Shown: positions 19,987-30,545, counted from the stretch's first letter. The stretch is DNA of 39,142 nucleotides from Nitrosomonadales bacterium (GCA_025408405.1 JANYJE010000017.1:1-39142), one strand, 5' to 3'. The notes: generated by a model from the sequence alone, not told the origin. Translations and numbers: made by a program.

Positions 19987-21261
19987 TTAGGATGATACGA
20001 AGTGATGCGCCGCGTCCTTCACCTTGCCGGTCAGGCGGTAAGTCGCCATCTCGCCTTTGCCTTTCACCGCAATCACGCTGGGAGGCTCGAACGTGTACTG
20101 CTGGCGCAGGCGGTTGTAAGTGGTCTTGTCAGTCAGAATATCGCCACGCAGTCCGTCATCTGACAGGCGGCTGGCAATATTCACTGTGTCGCCCCACAGA
20201 TCATAGATAAAGCGCTTGGTGCCAATCACGCCAGCCACGACCGGCCCGGTTGCGATGCCGACATGCAGGCCCAGATTATGTTTTGACAATCCGGGGTGCA
20301 GCGCAACAAAATCGCGCATCTCCAGCGCCATGTCGGCAACGTTTTTCACATAGTCCACACGATTTCGGGTCAGTCCACCCACCACCATATAGGCGTCGCC
20401 TATAGTCTTGATTTTTTCCAGGCCGTATTTTTCGGACATAGAGTCAAACCAGGTGAAAATGGTATTCAGCAGCTCCACCATTTCTTTGGGCGCCATCTGT
20501 TCCGTCATCTGGGTAAAGTTGGTGATATCGGCGAACATGACGGTGACATCGGCATGTCCATCGGCAATCAGCCCCTGATTATCCTTGAGGCGTTGCGCAA
20601 TGCTGGTGGGCAACACATTCAGCAGCAAACGCTCGGATTTTTTCTGTTCCTCGGCCAACAGGTTGTGCTGCAGATCCAGCTGCCCCTTGATCTTCTCGGT
20701 TTCCAGCACGAAGTAACGCAACATGAAATAAAGAATAGACGACATCGCTGCAAAATTGAGCGCAAAAAACACCCCAATGGTCTTCATTTCCAAGCCGCCT
20801 GTACCACCCACCCCCAGGAAATAGTCAAACACACCGGAAACAAACGTCAGCACGATATAGGCAACGAACCAGGGGATGGATTCACGCCATCCCGACACCA
20901 CCACTGCAGCCATGGGTGCCAGTAGCGCCCACAACATCACCCCGCTGGCAGTAATCGAGCTGCCTATGCTCCATTGCATGATGAAGGGAGCAAACAGGAA
21001 CAGTCCCAGCTGAACAAAGCGGAACACTTCGAAATTCTTTGATTTCAGGTAATACACCAGGGAGGTAATGGATATGGCCTGATAAGCCATTGGCACATTG
21101 CTGGAGTAGTTTTGCCCCATGACCCAGTAAATTGCCAGCCACAACATGACCGCGAAATTCATAAACGCGCAGGCCAGAATCAGCAAGTTCTTTTGCAACT
21201 TGCCTTCCTGAGTATCTATCGTTTTATCTATAATCACTGCCAATTTGGATTGCTCAGCCAT
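19987..21261 (-). CDS. Membrane-bound class III adenylate cyclase
   Basis: Makes cAMP from ATP. The N-terminal half (about 25-185) has six hydrophobic segments, then a short coiled region (about 186-215), then a class III catalytic domain (about 238-405). The metal-binding aspartates are D245 (VMFADITNFT) and D289 (KTIGDAYMVVGG). The adenine-specifying pair is K285 and D354 (YDLWGDTVN), and N361 and R365 complete the active site, so a full homodimer should be active as an adenylate rather than guanylate cyclase. The start at 21261 has GGGAG 6-7 nt upstream. The input signal is unknown; no recognised sensor domain precedes the membrane part. Confidence 0.93.
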   Translation of the reverse strand: MAEQSKLAVIIDKTIDTQEGKLQKNLLILACAFMNFAVMLWLAIYWVMGQNYSSNVPMAYQAISITSLVYYLKSKNFEVFRFVQLGLFLFAPFIMQWSIGSSITASGVMLWALLAPMAAVVVSGWRESIPWFVAYIVLTFVSGVFDYFLGVGGTGGLEMKTIGVFFALNFAAMSSILYFMLRYFVLETEKIKGQLDLQHNLLAEEQKKSERLLLNVLPTSIAQRLKDNQGLIADGHADVTVMFADITNFTQMTEQMAPKEMVELLNTIFTWFDSMSEKYGLEKIKTIGDAYMVVGGLTRNRVDYVKNVADMALEMRDFVALHPGLSKHNLGLHVGIATGPVVAGVIGTKRFIYDLWGDTVNIASRLSDDGLRGDILTDKTTYNRLRQQYTFEPPSVIAVKGKGEMATYRLTGKVKDAAHHFVSS

Positions 21262-21355
21262 TTCAACTCCCAGTCTAAGGTAACGCGTCTAGATTGACGT
21301 TACTTGCAATATCCAAAGAACCTCTGAATCTAAGTTTTTTAACTATTCAGTTGCA

Positions 21356-21382
21356 ATATTACATTATAAAACTGCTTGTCAA
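21356..21382 (-). promoter_or_regulatory. Candidate sigma-70 promoter for the adenylate cyclase
   Basis: On the minus strand a perfect TTGACA (21382-21377) is followed, after 15 nt, by TAATAT (21361-21356). A perfect TATAAT also occurs at 21368-21363, but only 8 nt from TTGACA, so it cannot pair with it. The spacer is short, hence moderate confidence. The leader of about 90 nt downstream holds small inverted repeats (GTAACG/CGTTAC at 21280-21303) and a direct repeat TTGCAATAT (21304-21312 and 21351-21359). Confidence 0.4.
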
Positions 21383-21433
21383 CATAGCTCATCTGGTTCA
21401 GCAGCAGCGCCGCTTCTTTCTTCCTGTGACTGA

Positions 21434-22810
21434 TCAATGGGACACGCTGCGCGATTCTGCAGCAACACGCACTACCTGAGCAATTTGTTCAGCCCAATGC
21501 TGTACCGCCGCCCGGTCTTCGCCTTCCACCATCACACGCAGCAGCGGCTCGGTGCCGGAAGGGCGCAGCAACACGCGCCCCTTGCCGTGCAGTGCGGCTT
21601 CGGCTGCTGTGACTGCCGCACGCACATCGCCTTGCGAGGCAAGGTCGCCGCCCTTGGCAATGCGCACGTTGATCAGCACCTGCGGATACATCAGCAAGCC
21701 TGCCGTTGCCTGGGCCAGAGTATGGCCGGCAACGCGCAACGCATGCAATATTTGCAGCGCGGAAATAATACCGTCCCCAGTGCTATGCCGGTCCAGGCAA
21801 ATTATATGGCCGGAATTTTCACCGCCTAATTGCCAGCCTTTTTGCTGCAACAGCTCCATCACATAACGATCTCCCACCTTGGCGCGTGCGAACGGGATGT
21901 CCATGCGCTGCATGGCATGTTCAAAGCCGAGATTGGTCATCAGGGTACCGGCCACGCCTCCCTTCATCAAGCCTTGCGCCTTGCGGTGTTGCGCAATGAT
22001 GTAGATCAGCTGGTCACCATCGTACAGGCGCCCCTCTGCATCCGCCATCACCAGCCGGTCGCCATCACCATCCAGGGCGATGCCCAGATCAGCCCCGTGC
22101 TCTTTCACCGCCAGCTGCATGTTTACCGGAGCAGTCGCACCGTAGCCATCGTTGATATTCTTGCCATCCGGCTGCACGCCGATCGCCACCACATCTGCAC
22201 CCAGCTCATGGAATACGTGGCTGGCAATGTGGTATGCGGCGCCATGAGCACAATCGACCACCAGTTTCAGGCCGCGCAGATCAAGCTCATAAGGGAAGCT
22301 GCTCTTACAAAACTCGATATAACGCCCGGCCGCATCGTCAATGCGGCGTGCCTTGCCCAGTTTGGCGGAAGGCATGGTGACAATAGGTGCGTCCAATCCG
22401 GCTTCGATGGCGCGCTCGATCTCATCCGGCAACTTACTGCCATTGCCCGAGAAAAATTTGATGCCGTTATCTTCAAACGGATTGTGCGAAGCAGAGATCA
22501 CCACACCGGCCTGCAACCGCAAGGCACGTGTCAAATAGGCGACAGCAGGGGTCGGAATCGGCCCCGCGAGATAGACATCCACACCGGCAGCGATCAACCC
22601 CGCCTGCAGTGCCGATTCAAGCAGGTAACCGGAAATGCGCGTGTCTTTGCCGATCAAGACGGCAGGCCGCGAGCCTTCGGATAAATGCCAGTCAGCCGTC
22701 GCCAGCACCTTGCCGGCCGCGTACCCCAGGTGCATGACAAACTCGGGAGTAATAGGAAGTTCGCCCACCTTGCCGCGCACGCCATCGGTGCCAAAATATT
22801 TTCTGCTCAT
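21434..22810 (-). CDS. glmM: Phosphoglucosamine mutase
   Basis: Interconverts glucosamine-6-phosphate and glucosamine-1-phosphate on the way to UDP-GlcNAc for peptidoglycan and LPS. The phosphoserine loop is [13 protein letters not shown] with the catalytic serine at about S108. The Mg-binding loop is DGDGDR at 247-252, the sugar-binding loop GGENSGH comes later, and the phosphate-binding RPSGTEP lies near the C-terminus. I chose the ATG at 22810 (458 aa) with GGTG 5 nt upstream; a GTG two codons earlier is possible. A C-terminal tail of about a dozen residues exceeds the 445 aa of E. coli. Last gene of the rlmE-ftsH-folP-glmM block. Confidence 0.96.
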   Translation of the reverse strand: MSRKYFGTDGVRGKVGELPITPEFVMHLGYAAGKVLATADWHLSEGSRPAVLIGKDTRISGYLLESALQAGLIAAGVDVYLAGPIPTPAVAYLTRALRLQAGVVISASHNPFEDNGIKFFSGNGSKLPDEIERAIEAGLDAPIVTMPSAKLGKARRIDDAAGRYIEFCKSSFPYELDLRGLKLVVDCAHGAAYHIASHVFHELGADVVAIGVQPDGKNINDGYGATAPVNMQLAVKEHGADLGIALDGDGDRLVMADAEGRLYDGDQLIYIIAQHRKAQGLMKGGVAGTLMTNLGFEHAMQRMDIPFARAKVGDRYVMELLQQKGWQLGGENSGHIICLDRHSTGDGIISALQILHALRVAGHTLAQATAGLLMYPQVLINVRIAKGGDLASQGDVRAAVTAAEAALHGKGRVLLRPSGTEPLLRVMVEGEDRAAVQHWAEQIAQVVRVAAESRSVSH

Positions 22811-22842
22811 AAACACACCTTACTTAATCTGCGGACAAAGAC

Positions 22843-23739
22843 TTACTCGTTTACAGCATTCCAAACCTTTATCGCATCGCAAGTAGCTCGCACATCATGC
22901 ACCCGCACGATACGTGCACCGCGCTGCACCGCCAGCAATGCCGCAGCCACACTGGCATGCACACGATGCCCTACGTCTTGGCCGGTAATCGCACCCAGCA
23001 TGGATTTGCGCGACAGCCCGGCCAGAATGGGCACACCCAGGGCAGAAAACCCATCCAGATGGCGCAGCAAATCCAGATTATGAGCCAAGGTCTTGCCAAA
23101 ACCAAAACCGGGATCTACTACAATGCGTTCCCGCGCAATCCCTGCGACCTGCACCTCTGCAACACGTATACGCAAAAAATCCATCACCTCACCCACCACA
23201 TCGTCATAGTGCGGCTCGATCTGCATGTTCTGCGGCACTCCCTGCTTGTGCATCAGGCACACCGCCGCATCACTGGACAGTACCGCCTCCAGGGCTTCTG
23301 GCTGTTGCAGCGCATTGATGTCGTTGACCATATGCACACCGGCTGACAGTGCGTCACGCATCACTCCCGCCTTGCAGGTGTCTATCGAAAGCGGCAAGGG
23401 TGCTCCGCGTAAAGCCTCGATCACCGGCAACACCCGATCCAGTTCTTCCTGCACGCTCACCGAGCGCGCGCCTGGCCGCGTCGATTCGCCACCGATATCG
23501 AGCATATCCGCACCCTCCAGAATCAATTGCTGTGCATGCGCGACTGCGGCATCGCGCGAGCGACCACCATCGGAGAAAGAATCGGGGGTGACATTGACTA
23601 TGCCCATCACCAGGGGACGGGACAAATCAAACTGGAAGGAGCCGCAGTGGAGAAACATTGAGGACTGAGGACTGAGGACTGAGGACTGAGGACTGAGGAC
23701 TGAGGACTGAGCGCAATTTAACTCGCACCGCACTCCCAT
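22843..23739 (-). CDS. folP: Dihydropteroate synthase, with a repeat-encoded N-terminal extension
   Basis: Condenses p-aminobenzoate with dihydropterin pyrophosphate in folate synthesis; sulfonamide target. Family motifs are clear: MGIVNVTPDSFSDGG, DIGGESTRPGA, DPGFGFGKT and GLSRKSML. The conserved protein begins at the ATG at 23658 (271 aa), but that codon is preceded directly by CCTCA repeats with no ribosome binding site. The frame runs unbroken to an ATG at 23739 that has AGGA 8 nt upstream. The 27 residues between them are mostly QSSVLSP repeats encoded by seven copies of a 7-nt repeat. I report the longer form because of its ribosome binding site; which start is used is open. In both cases the catalytic domain is intact. 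Confidence 0.93.
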   Translation of the reverse strand: MGVRCELNCAQSSVLSPQSSVLSPQSSMFLHCGSFQFDLSRPLVMGIVNVTPDSFSDGGRSRDAAVAHAQQLILEGADMLDIGGESTRPGARSVSVQEELDRVLPVIEALRGAPLPLSIDTCKAGVMRDALSAGVHMVNDINALQQPEALEAVLSSDAAVCLMHKQGVPQNMQIEPHYDDVVGEVMDFLRIRVAEVQVAGIARERIVVDPGFGFGKTLAHNLDLLRHLDGFSALGVPILAGLSRKSMLGAITGQDVGHRVHASVAAALLAVQRGARIVRVHDVRATCDAIKVWNAVNE

Positions 23740-23768
23740 ATCCTCAATCCTAGATCCTCAATCCTGAT
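23661..23768. repeat. Heptad-armed inverted-repeat element, ftsH/folP junction
   Basis: Seven perfect tandem copies of AGGACTG run from 23661 to 23709. After a 31-nt core the opposite arm runs 23741-23768 in 7-nt units: TCCTCAA, TCCTAGA, TCCTCAA, TCCTGAT. The arms are imperfectly complementary: about 19 of 24 positions pair as DNA, more as RNA through G-U pairs in the minus-strand transcript. The minus-strand right arm (AGGATTGAGGAT) also holds the candidate folP ribosome binding site, so arm pairing would hide it. Confidence 0.9.
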
Positions 23769-23772
23769 CTCA

Positions 23773-25665
23773 TCAGGTGGCCTGGGCCGGTGTCGCAGGC
23801 GCCGTCGGGGCAGCATCCTGCGGCGGCTTGGGTGACTGGCTCATTGTGCTGGGCCTGGGTGGGCGCGGAGGATTACCAGCCATGATGTCATCAAGCTGAT
23901 CGGCATCCAGCGTTTCCCATTCCAGCAGCGCCTTGGTCATAGCCTCAATCTTGTCGCTGTTTGCCTCGATCAGGCCTCGCGCCAAGGCATATTGCTGATC
24001 GATGATACGGCGGATTTCCATATCAACCTGCTGCATGGTTGCCTCGGAAATATTCTTGTGCGAGGTGACCGAACGTCCCAGAAACACCTCGGTATCATTT
24101 TCACCATACACCATGGGACCCAAAGCGTCCGACATGCCCCATTGCGTCACCATGCGGCGCGCCATGTCGGTGGCACGCTCAAAATCATTGGAGGCACCAG
24201 TCGTCATCTGGTGCATGAAAATTTCTTCTGCGATACGTCCGCCAAAAAGCACGGCGATGGTGTCCAGAATGCGGGTCTTGTCCATGCTGTAGCGATCTTC
24301 AGCAGGCAGCTGCATGGTCAGGCCCAACGCACGCCCTCGCGGGATGATGGTAACCTTGTGCACAGGGTCAGTCTTGGGCAAGAGCTTGGCCACCACGGCG
24401 TGGCCAGACTCATGGTAGGCCGTGTTGCGGCGCTCCTCTTCCGGCATGATCATGGTACGACGTTCCGTGCCCATCATGATCTTGTCTTTGGCCGCTTCAA
24501 AGTCGTCCATCTCGACGAAACGTTTACTGCGGCGAGCGGCAAACAAGGCTGCCTCGTTCACGAGATTGGCCAGATCGGCACCGGACATGCCGGGTGTGCC
24601 GCGTGCCAGAATGTCAGCCTTCACGTCAGGCGCCATCGGCACCTTGCGCATATGCACCATCAAAATCTGTTCACGACCGCGTATATCGGGGAGCGGCACC
24701 ACCACCTGGCGGTCGAAACGGCCGGGGCGCAGCAGTGCCGGATCCAGCACGTCGGGACGGTTGGTCGCGGCAATAACGATCACACCGCTTGCGCCTTCGA
24801 AACCATCCATTTCCACCAACAGGGCATTCAGCGTCTGTTCACGCTCGTCGTTGCCACCGCCCAGACCGGCACCGCGCTGGCGTCCGACTGCGTCGATTTC
24901 GTCGATAAACACGATGCACGGTGACTGTTTTTTGGCCTGTTCGAACATGTCACGCACGCGCGCTGCACCCACGCCGACAAACATCTCTACGAAATCGGAA
25001 CCTGAAATGGAAAAGAACGGCACCTTGGCCTCTCCGGCAATTGCCTTGGCCAGCAGGGTCTTACCCGTTCCCGGGCTGCCCACCATCAGCACACCGCGCG
25101 GGATGCGTCCGCCCAATGACTGGAATTTGGAAGGATCGCGCAGGAAATCGACCAGTTCGGAAACTTCTTCCTTGGCCTCATCGCAACCTGCCACGTCGGC
25201 AAAGGTCACACGATCCTTGGCATCATCCATCAGGCGTGCCTTGCTCTTGCCGAAGGAGAATGCCCCCCCTCCTTTGCCGCCCTGCATCTGGCGCATGAAG
25301 AATACCCACACGCCGATCAGCAGCAGCATCGGGAACCATGACACAAATATATTAGTCCAGAAGGATTGCTCCTCTTCCGGCTTGGCTTCAATCTTTACGC
25401 CATTCTTGAGCAGATCGGACACCAGCCACAAATCATTGGGGGCATAAGTGGTAATGCGCTTACCATCATTGGTCACCGCTTTAAGGGTGCGTCCTTCTAT
25501 CGTGACTTTGGCAATCTGCCCCTGCTTTACCTGTTCGAGGAACTGCGAATAATCCAGCTGCGCCTGTGCAGTCTGCTGCTGGCGCGAGTTAAACTGGTTA
25601 AATATGGTCATCAGCACCAACGCCACAACCAGCCAAACACCTACACTCTTAAACAAATTATTCAT
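23773..25665 (-). CDS. ftsH: ATP-dependent zinc metalloprotease FtsH
   Basis: Membrane-anchored hexameric AAA+ protease that degrades misfolded membrane proteins and short-lived regulators. Two membrane segments (about 8-24 and 108-124) flank a periplasmic domain. Walker A is GSPGTGKT at 196-203 and Walker B is VFIDEID with D255/E256. The second region of homology is [18 protein letters not shown]. The zinc site is HESGH at 418-422 with D494 as third ligand. A Pro/Ala-rich tail follows about residue 595. I prefer the second of two adjacent ATGs (25665, 630 aa) because GAGGGG is then 5 nt upstream; 25668 is the alternative. Lies 68 nt after rlmE. Confidence 0.97.
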   Translation of the reverse strand: MNNLFKSVGVWLVVALVLMTIFNQFNSRQQQTAQAQLDYSQFLEQVKQGQIAKVTIEGRTLKAVTNDGKRITTYAPNDLWLVSDLLKNGVKIEAKPEEEQSFWTNIFVSWFPMLLLIGVWVFFMRQMQGGKGGGAFSFGKSKARLMDDAKDRVTFADVAGCDEAKEEVSELVDFLRDPSKFQSLGGRIPRGVLMVGSPGTGKTLLAKAIAGEAKVPFFSISGSDFVEMFVGVGAARVRDMFEQAKKQSPCIVFIDEIDAVGRQRGAGLGGGNDEREQTLNALLVEMDGFEGASGVIVIAATNRPDVLDPALLRPGRFDRQVVVPLPDIRGREQILMVHMRKVPMAPDVKADILARGTPGMSGADLANLVNEAALFAARRSKRFVEMDDFEAAKDKIMMGTERRTMIMPEEERRNTAYHESGHAVVAKLLPKTDPVHKVTIIPRGRALGLTMQLPAEDRYSMDKTRILDTIAVLFGGRIAEEIFMHQMTTGASNDFERATDMARRMVTQWGMSDALGPMVYGENDTEVFLGRSVTSHKNISEATMQQVDMEIRRIIDQQYALARGLIEANSDKIEAMTKALLEWETLDADQLDDIMAGNPPRPPRPSTMSQSPKPPQDAAPTAPATPAQAT

Positions 25666-25733
25666 CATCGCCCCTCATGAGCTGTAAAACCGTTACGCAT
25701 TAAACACCGTGTAGCCTGATTACTCAAGCTTGA

Positions 25734-26354
25734 CTATTCAAGTTTGTCCAACCCCAGCAAATAAACCTCGCTGCTGCGATCACGCGAGGCCTTGGGCTTG
25801 CGACTGACCACGCGCGCAAAATATTTGCGCATGACCTTCATAAACTCTTCAAATCCTACTCCCTGAAACACTTTCACCAGAAACGCGCCACCGGGTTTTA
25901 AATTTGCGACAGCAAATTCAAGTGCCAGTTCAGCCAGATGTATGGCTCTCGCCTGGTCAGCGCTATCGATGCCGCTTATATTGGGTGCCATATCAGAAAT
26001 TACAAGGCCAATCTTCTGCCCCCCCAGAGTTTCCTCAAGCTGTGCCAGCACACCGTCTTCGCGGAAATCGCCCTGAATAAACTCGACCCGGGCGAGCGGC
26101 TGCAAGGGTAACAAATCCAGAGCAATCACACGGCCACTTGCCCCCACCTTGGCTGCCGCCACTTGCGACCATCCCCCGGGAGTCGCCCCGAGATCAACCA
26201 CCACCCCCCCCGGCTTGAACAAATGGTCGCGCTCGTCGATCTCTATCAGCTTGTATGCGGCACGCGAACGATAACCCTCCTTTTGCGCAAGCTGCACAAA
26301 AGGGTCGTTTACATGCTCTTTAATACACTGTTTGCTGGTTTTGGAAGGCTTCAT
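25734..26354 (-). CDS. rlmE: 23S rRNA U2552 2'-O-ribose methyltransferase
   Basis: SAM-dependent methylase (RrmJ/FtsJ) that modifies U2552 in the A-loop late in 50S assembly. The catalytic K-D-K-E tetrad is visible: K35 (RAAYKL), D121 (ISDMAPN), K161 (AFLVKVFQG) and E196 (SSEVYLL). The SAM-binding [11 protein letters not shown] lies at about 54-64. The length of 206 aa matches the family. It is divergent from yhbY with only 34 nt between the start codons, so their promoters must overlap or lie within the opposing genes. It heads the rlmE-ftsH-folP-glmM order known from E. coli. Confidence 0.97.
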   Translation of the reverse strand: MKPSKTSKQCIKEHVNDPFVQLAQKEGYRSRAAYKLIEIDERDHLFKPGGVVVDLGATPGGWSQVAAAKVGASGRVIALDLLPLQPLARVEFIQGDFREDGVLAQLEETLGGQKIGLVISDMAPNISGIDSADQARAIHLAELALEFAVANLKPGGAFLVKVFQGVGFEEFMKVMRKYFARVVSRKPKASRDRSSEVYLLGLDKLE

Positions 26355-26388
26355 CGATTAGAATGCGGCACTATATCTGGAGTTCATC

Positions 26389-26733
26389 ATGTTAACGCTT
26401 TCCGTTTCTCAACGCCGTGACCTTAAAGCACGCGCGCACCCGCTTAATCCCACTGTAATGATCGGCTCTGCCGGACTGACTCCCGCCGTACTGGAGGAAA
26501 TTGCCCGCAGCCTGAAAAGCCATGAGCTGATAAAAATTCGCGTCATGAGCGATGACCGTGAAGCGCGCGCCGCCATGTTGCAGGAAATTTGCACCCAGCT
26601 GAACGCCGGCGCGGTGCAGCATATCGGCAAGATCCTGGTGGTATACCAGCCGCAGGAAACCCCTCTGATCAGCATGCCCAAGCGCAAAAAAGGAAAACCG
26701 CTGACCAAGAAGCAACTGGGCACCAAAAGCTAG
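26389..26733 (+). CDS. yhbY: YhbY family ribosome-associated RNA-binding protein (CRM domain)
   Basis: Small CRM-domain protein that binds pre-50S particles and assists ribosome assembly. The 114 residues start with the domain at about 1-95, including IGSAGLTPAVLEEI (the GxxG RNA-contact turn). A basic Lys-rich tail (PKRKKGKPLTKK) follows. GGAG lies 7 nt before the ATG. It is divergent from rlmE and convergent with greA, the same arrangement as in enterobacteria. On the plus strand TAGAAT (26359-26364) is a possible -10 without a good -35. Confidence 0.95.
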   Translation: MLTLSVSQRRDLKARAHPLNPTVMIGSAGLTPAVLEEIARSLKSHELIKIRVMSDDREARAAMLQEICTQLNAGAVQHIGKILVVYQPQETPLISMPKRKKGKPLTKKQLGTKS

Positions 26734-26819
26734 GAGATAGAGCAAAGGAAGAAAGGTAACATCACCTCTCCGCTTAAGGGCGCGAGGCTTTGACCCTTAA
26801 ATCTTTTCTCCCTTGCCTT
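26732..26819. repeat. Degenerate heptad-armed hairpin between yhbY and greA; possible yhbY terminator
   Basis: TTAAGGG (26774-26780) and CCCTTAA (26794-26800) form a perfect 7-bp stem, followed on the plus strand by ATCTTTTCT, which could terminate yhbY. Outer arms AGCAAAGGAAGAAAGGT (26741-26757) and ATCTTTTCTCCCTTGCCT (26801-26818) are imperfectly complementary. Both arms show a loose 7-nt period of purine or pyrimidine tracts. The layout resembles the clearer elements at 9984, 23661 and 30546, but the repeats are degraded. Confidence 0.5.
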
Positions 26820-26820
26820 A

Positions 26821-27297
26821 CTAGATGTATTGAACGTTGACGATTTCGTACTCGCGTATTCCGCCCGGCGCCTGCACCTCTGCCACATCCCCGCTTACCT
26901 TACCTATCAGCGCACGCGCGATCGGTGAGCTGATGGAAATCTTGCGCTGCTTGATATCGGCTTCGTCATCACCCACGATCTGGTAGACCATTACGTCCCC
27001 GGTATTCATATCTTCCAACTCTACGGTTGCCCCAAACACGCAACGTCCATCGGCATTGATCGTCTTGGGGTCTATCACCTGAGCACTGCCGAGCTTGCTT
27101 TCCAGGTCGATAATGCGTCCTTCGATAAAACCCTGGCGCTCTTTGGCTGCCTCATACTCGGCGTTCTCGGAAAGGTCGCCCTGCGCGCGCGCCTCGGCAA
27201 TAGCGTTGATCACCCATGGCCGATCAACGGTTTTCAGATGGTGCAATTCGTTGCGCAATAACTCAGCGCCAATCGCAGTGAGGGGTACCTTGCTCAT
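26821..27297 (-). CDS. greA: Transcription elongation factor GreA
   Basis: Enters the RNA polymerase secondary channel and stimulates cleavage of backtracked RNA. The 158-residue product has the N-terminal coiled-coil with the acidic tip GDLSENAEY at about 40-48, whose D and E coordinate the active-site Mg. It also has the C-terminal FKBP-like domain ending [22 protein letters not shown] lies about 8 nt before the ATG. It starts 19 nt after the carB stop, so it is probably transcribed with carA-carB. No promoter is seen in the gap. Confidence 0.97.
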   Translation of the reverse strand: MSKVPLTAIGAELLRNELHHLKTVDRPWVINAIAEARAQGDLSENAEYEAAKERQGFIEGRIIDLESKLGSAQVIDPKTINADGRCVFGATVELEDMNTGDVMVYQIVGDDEADIKQRKISISSPIARALIGKVSGDVAEVQAPGGIREYEIVNVQYI

Positions 27298-27316
27298 ACT
27301 GTAATTCCTTCAGTTT

Positions 27317-30300
27317 TTAATGCCCCAGACGCTGATGCAACGCCTGCAAATCATACACATTTAGTTCCGTGAGGTGCTGCATCCCGACACAGGCGGCACG
27401 TGCCCCGGCCAGCGTGGTGTAATAAGTCACCCGCCCCTGCAAAGCGGCGTGGCGAATGGAGTAGGAATCCTGCATCGCACTGCGTTTGCTGTCCACTGTA
27501 TTGATTATCAGGCAAATCTCGCCGTTTTTGATCATGTCCACAATGTGCGGGCGGCCTTCCGTCACCTTGTTGACTACGGTGACGCTGACACCTGCAGCGC
27601 TGAGCACCGCAGCCGTGCCGCGCGTAGCCAGTATGGTAAAACCCAGTCCCTGCAAGCTTCTGGCCACTTCCACCGCCCCCGGCTTGTCCGCCTCACGCAC
27701 GCTGATAAACACCTTGCCTGCAGTCGGCAGCTTCACGCCGGCCGCCAGCTGGGACTTCACAAAGGCCTCGGCAAAAGTATCGCCCACGCCCATGACTTCG
27801 CCGGTAGATTTCATCTCGGGGCCGAGTATGGTGTCCACACCAGGGAACTTGATAAAGGGGAACACCGCTTCCTTGACCGAATAGAATGGCGGAATCACCT
27901 CTTTTGTCACACCTTGCTGGGCCAGCGACTGGCCCACCATGCAACGCGCTGCCACCTTGGCCAGCGGGATGCCGGTCGCCTTGGAAACAAACGGTACAGT
28001 ACGCGAGGCGCGCGGGTTCACTTCCAGCACATAGACAGTTTCGCCCTGAATGGCGAACTGTACGTTCATCAACCCCACCACATTCAGGGCGCGGGCCATC
28101 GCCACGGTCTGGCGGCGCAACTCATCCTGCATTGCGGAAGAGAGGCTGAATGGCGGCAAGGAACAGGCAGAGTCGCCGGAATGCACGCCCGCCTCCTCGA
28201 TATGCTGCATGATGCCGCCTATCAGCACCGCTTCCCCGTCGGAAACCGCATCCACATCCACTTCAATCGCGTCGTTCAGGAAACGGTCAAGCAGAATAGG
28301 CATGCGTTCCGGATAAATCTTGGCACTCTCGACCGCTTCGCGCATGTAGCGATCGAGGTCAGCCGCGCCATGCACGATTTCCATGCCGCGTCCACCCAAT
28401 ACGTTGCTGGGACGCATCACCAGCGGATAGCCGATTTCCTGTGCCGCCAGCACCGCCTGCTCCGCCGTGCTCACCGTGCGGTTGGGCGGTTGTTTCAGGT
28501 GCAACTGCTGCAGCATCTGCTGGAAGCGCGCACGGTCTTCCGCGCAGTCGATCATGTCCGGCGTGGTGCCGATAATAGGCACACCGTTCTTCTCCAGACC
28601 GCGTGCCAGCTTCAGCGGCGTTTGTCCGCCATACTGCACGATCACGCCGAAAGGCTTTTCTACCGCCACCACTTCAAGTACATCTTCCAGCGTCAGCGGC
28701 TCGAAATACAGGCGGTCAGAACTATCATAATCGGTGGAAACAGTTTCCGGATTGCAGTTGACCATGATGGTCTCGTAACCGTCTTCACGCATCGCAAGAG
28801 CCGCATGCACACAGCAGTAATCGAATTCGATACCCTGGCCGATGCGGTTAGGACCGCCGCCCAGCACCATGATCTTCTTTTTGGTCGACGGCGCAGCTTC
28901 GCACTCTTCCTCGTAGGTGGAATACATGTACGCGGTATTGGTGGCGAACTCGGCAGCACAGGTATCCACGCGCTTGTACACCGGACGTATCTTGAGGGCA
29001 TGGCGCAACGCACGCACGGAAGGCGCATCGCAGCCCAACAGCTTGCCCAGGCGGCGGTCGGAAAAACCGCGGCGCTTCAGCGCGCGCAAATCATCAGCAC
29101 TGAGGCTATCCAGTCCACACCCAATCAGTGCTGCCTCGCGCTGGATCAGGTCGTTAATCTGCACCAGAAACCACGGGTCTATCTTGCTGCAGGCAAACAC
29201 CTCGTCCACGCTCATGCCGAGACGGAAGGCATCGCCCACCGCCCAGATGCGCTCCGGACCCGGCGCGCCCATCTCGGCGACAATGGCTTCACGCTCGGTG
29301 TATTTGCTATCCAGCCCGTCCACGCCCACTTCCAGTCCGCGCAAAGCTTTCTGGAAAGACTCCTGGAAGGTGCGCCCCATCGCCATCACCTCACCCACCG
29401 ACTTCATCTGCGTGGTCAGGCGGTCATTCGCCTGCGGGAATTTTTCAAAGGCAAAGCGCGGAATCTTGGTCACCACATAATCGATGGCAGGCTCGAACGA
29501 GGCCGGGGTTGCGCCGCCGGTAATGTCGTTCTTCAATTCATCCAGCGTGTAGCCGACCGCCAGCTTGGCCGCCACTTTTGCAATCGGAAAACCGGTGGCC
29601 TTGGATGCCAGGGCAGATGAGCGCGACACGCGCGGATTCATCTCGATCACCACCATGCGCCCGTCTTCAGGGTTGATGGCGAACTGCACATTGGAGCCGC
29701 CGGTATCCACGCCGATCTCGCGCAGCACCGCAATGCTCGCGTCGCGCAGAATCTGGTATTCCTTGTCGGTCAGCGTTTGTGCGGGCGCCACGGTAATCGA
29801 GTCACCGGTATGCACGCCCATGGGATCGAGGTTTTCAATCGAGCAGATGATGATGCAATTGTCGGCGTGGTCGCGCACCACTTCCATCTCGAACTCTTTC
29901 CAGCCGAGCAGGGATTCTTCGATCAGCAGCTCCTTGGTGGGGCTGGCTTCGAGGCCGCGCTCGCAGATCTCGATGAATTCTTCGCGGTTATAGGCAATAC
30001 CGCCGCCGGAACCGCCCATGGTGAAGGAGGGGCGTATCACCGTAGGAAAACCCAGCGCCTGCTGCACCTGCAGCGCCTCTTCCATGCTGTGCGCAATCAC
30101 CGAGCGCGCCGAAGCCAGGCCGATACGCGTCATCGCCTGCTTGAATTTTTCGCGGTCCTCCGCCATGTCGATGGCTTCACGCGACGCACCTATCATCTCC
30201 ACCTTGTATTTTTCCAGCACGCCGTGCTTGGCCAGGTCCAGCGCACAGTTCAGCGCGGTCTGCCCGCCCATGGTAGGCAGAATAGCGTCTGGCCTTTCCT

Positions 30301-30538
30301 TGGCGATAATCTTTTCCACGATGCGCCAGGTAATCGGCTCGATGTAGGTCGCGTCCGCCATGTTCGGGTCGGTCATGATGGTGGCCGGATTCGAATTCAC
30401 CAGAATGACGCGATAACCTTCTTCGCGCAACGCCTTGCATGCCTGCGCGCCGGAATAATCGAATTCGCAGGCCTGACCGATAACGATAGGGCCGGCACCG
30501 ATGATGAGTATGGATTTTAGGTCAGTTCTTTTAGGCAT
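27317..30538 (-). CDS. carB: Carbamoyl-phosphate synthase large subunit
   Basis: Makes carbamoyl phosphate for arginine and pyrimidines from bicarbonate, two ATP and ammonia channelled from CarA. The 1073 residues (E. coli 1073) hold two homologous ATP-grasp halves. The first contains [16 protein letters not shown] (about 168-184) and the second [16 protein letters not shown] (about 713-729). An oligomerisation region lies between them, and an MGS-type allosteric domain is C-terminal ([17 protein letters not shown]). The start at 30538 gives the canonical [22 protein letters not shown] heptad-armed repeat fills the 95-nt gap to carA. Confidence 0.98.
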   Translation of the reverse strand: MPKRTDLKSILIIGAGPIVIGQACEFDYSGAQACKALREEGYRVILVNSNPATIMTDPNMADATYIEPITWRIVEKIIAKERPDAILPTMGGQTALNCALDLAKHGVLEKYKVEMIGASREAIDMAEDREKFKQAMTRIGLASARSVIAHSMEEALQVQQALGFPTVIRPSFTMGGSGGGIAYNREEFIEICERGLEASPTKELLIEESLLGWKEFEMEVVRDHADNCIIICSIENLDPMGVHTGDSITVAPAQTLTDKEYQILRDASIAVLREIGVDTGGSNVQFAINPEDGRMVVIEMNPRVSRSSALASKATGFPIAKVAAKLAVGYTLDELKNDITGGATPASFEPAIDYVVTKIPRFAFEKFPQANDRLTTQMKSVGEVMAMGRTFQESFQKALRGLEVGVDGLDSKYTEREAIVAEMGAPGPERIWAVGDAFRLGMSVDEVFACSKIDPWFLVQINDLIQREAALIGCGLDSLSADDLRALKRRGFSDRRLGKLLGCDAPSVRALRHALKIRPVYKRVDTCAAEFATNTAYMYSTYEEECEAAPSTKKKIMVLGGGPNRIGQGIEFDYCCVHAALAMREDGYETIMVNCNPETVSTDYDSSDRLYFEPLTLEDVLEVVAVEKPFGVIVQYGGQTPLKLARGLEKNGVPIIGTTPDMIDCAEDRARFQQMLQQLHLKQPPNRTVSTAEQAVLAAQEIGYPLVMRPSNVLGGRGMEIVHGAADLDRYMREAVESAKIYPERMPILLDRFLNDAIEVDVDAVSDGEAVLIGGIMQHIEEAGVHSGDSACSLPPFSLSSAMQDELRRQTVAMARALNVVGLMNVQFAIQGETVYVLEVNPRASRTVPFVSKATGIPLAKVAARCMVGQSLAQQGVTKEVIPPFYSVKEAVFPFIKFPGVDTILGPEMKSTGEVMGVGDTFAEAFVKSQLAAGVKLPTAGKVFISVREADKPGAVEVARSLQGLGFTILATRGTAAVLSAAGVSVTVVNKVTEGRPHIVDMIKNGEICLIINTVDSKRSAMQDSYSIRHAALQGRVTYYTTLAGARAACVGMQHLTELNVYDLQALHQRLGH

Positions 30539-30545
30539 TTCTTAT

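Noticed and set aside
21363-21368. Perfect TATAAT as the cyclase -10 with the TTGACA at 21377-21382
   Set aside because: Only 8 nt separate them, far below the 15-19 nt needed.
23661-23768. Short tandem repeats considered as a CRISPR array
   Set aside because: Units are 7 nt with no spacers, and there are no cas genes nearby.
24960-25110. Serine in the FtsH Walker A (GSPGTGKT instead of the E. coli GPPGTGKT)
   Set aside because: The position is not catalytic, and as I recall serine is common in betaproteobacterial FtsH; the K and T needed for ATP binding are intact.
27374-29620. A 748-codon plus-strand open frame antisense to carB
   Set aside because: It lies wholly within carB, has shadow-frame composition with many His and Arg, and shows no recognisable motif.
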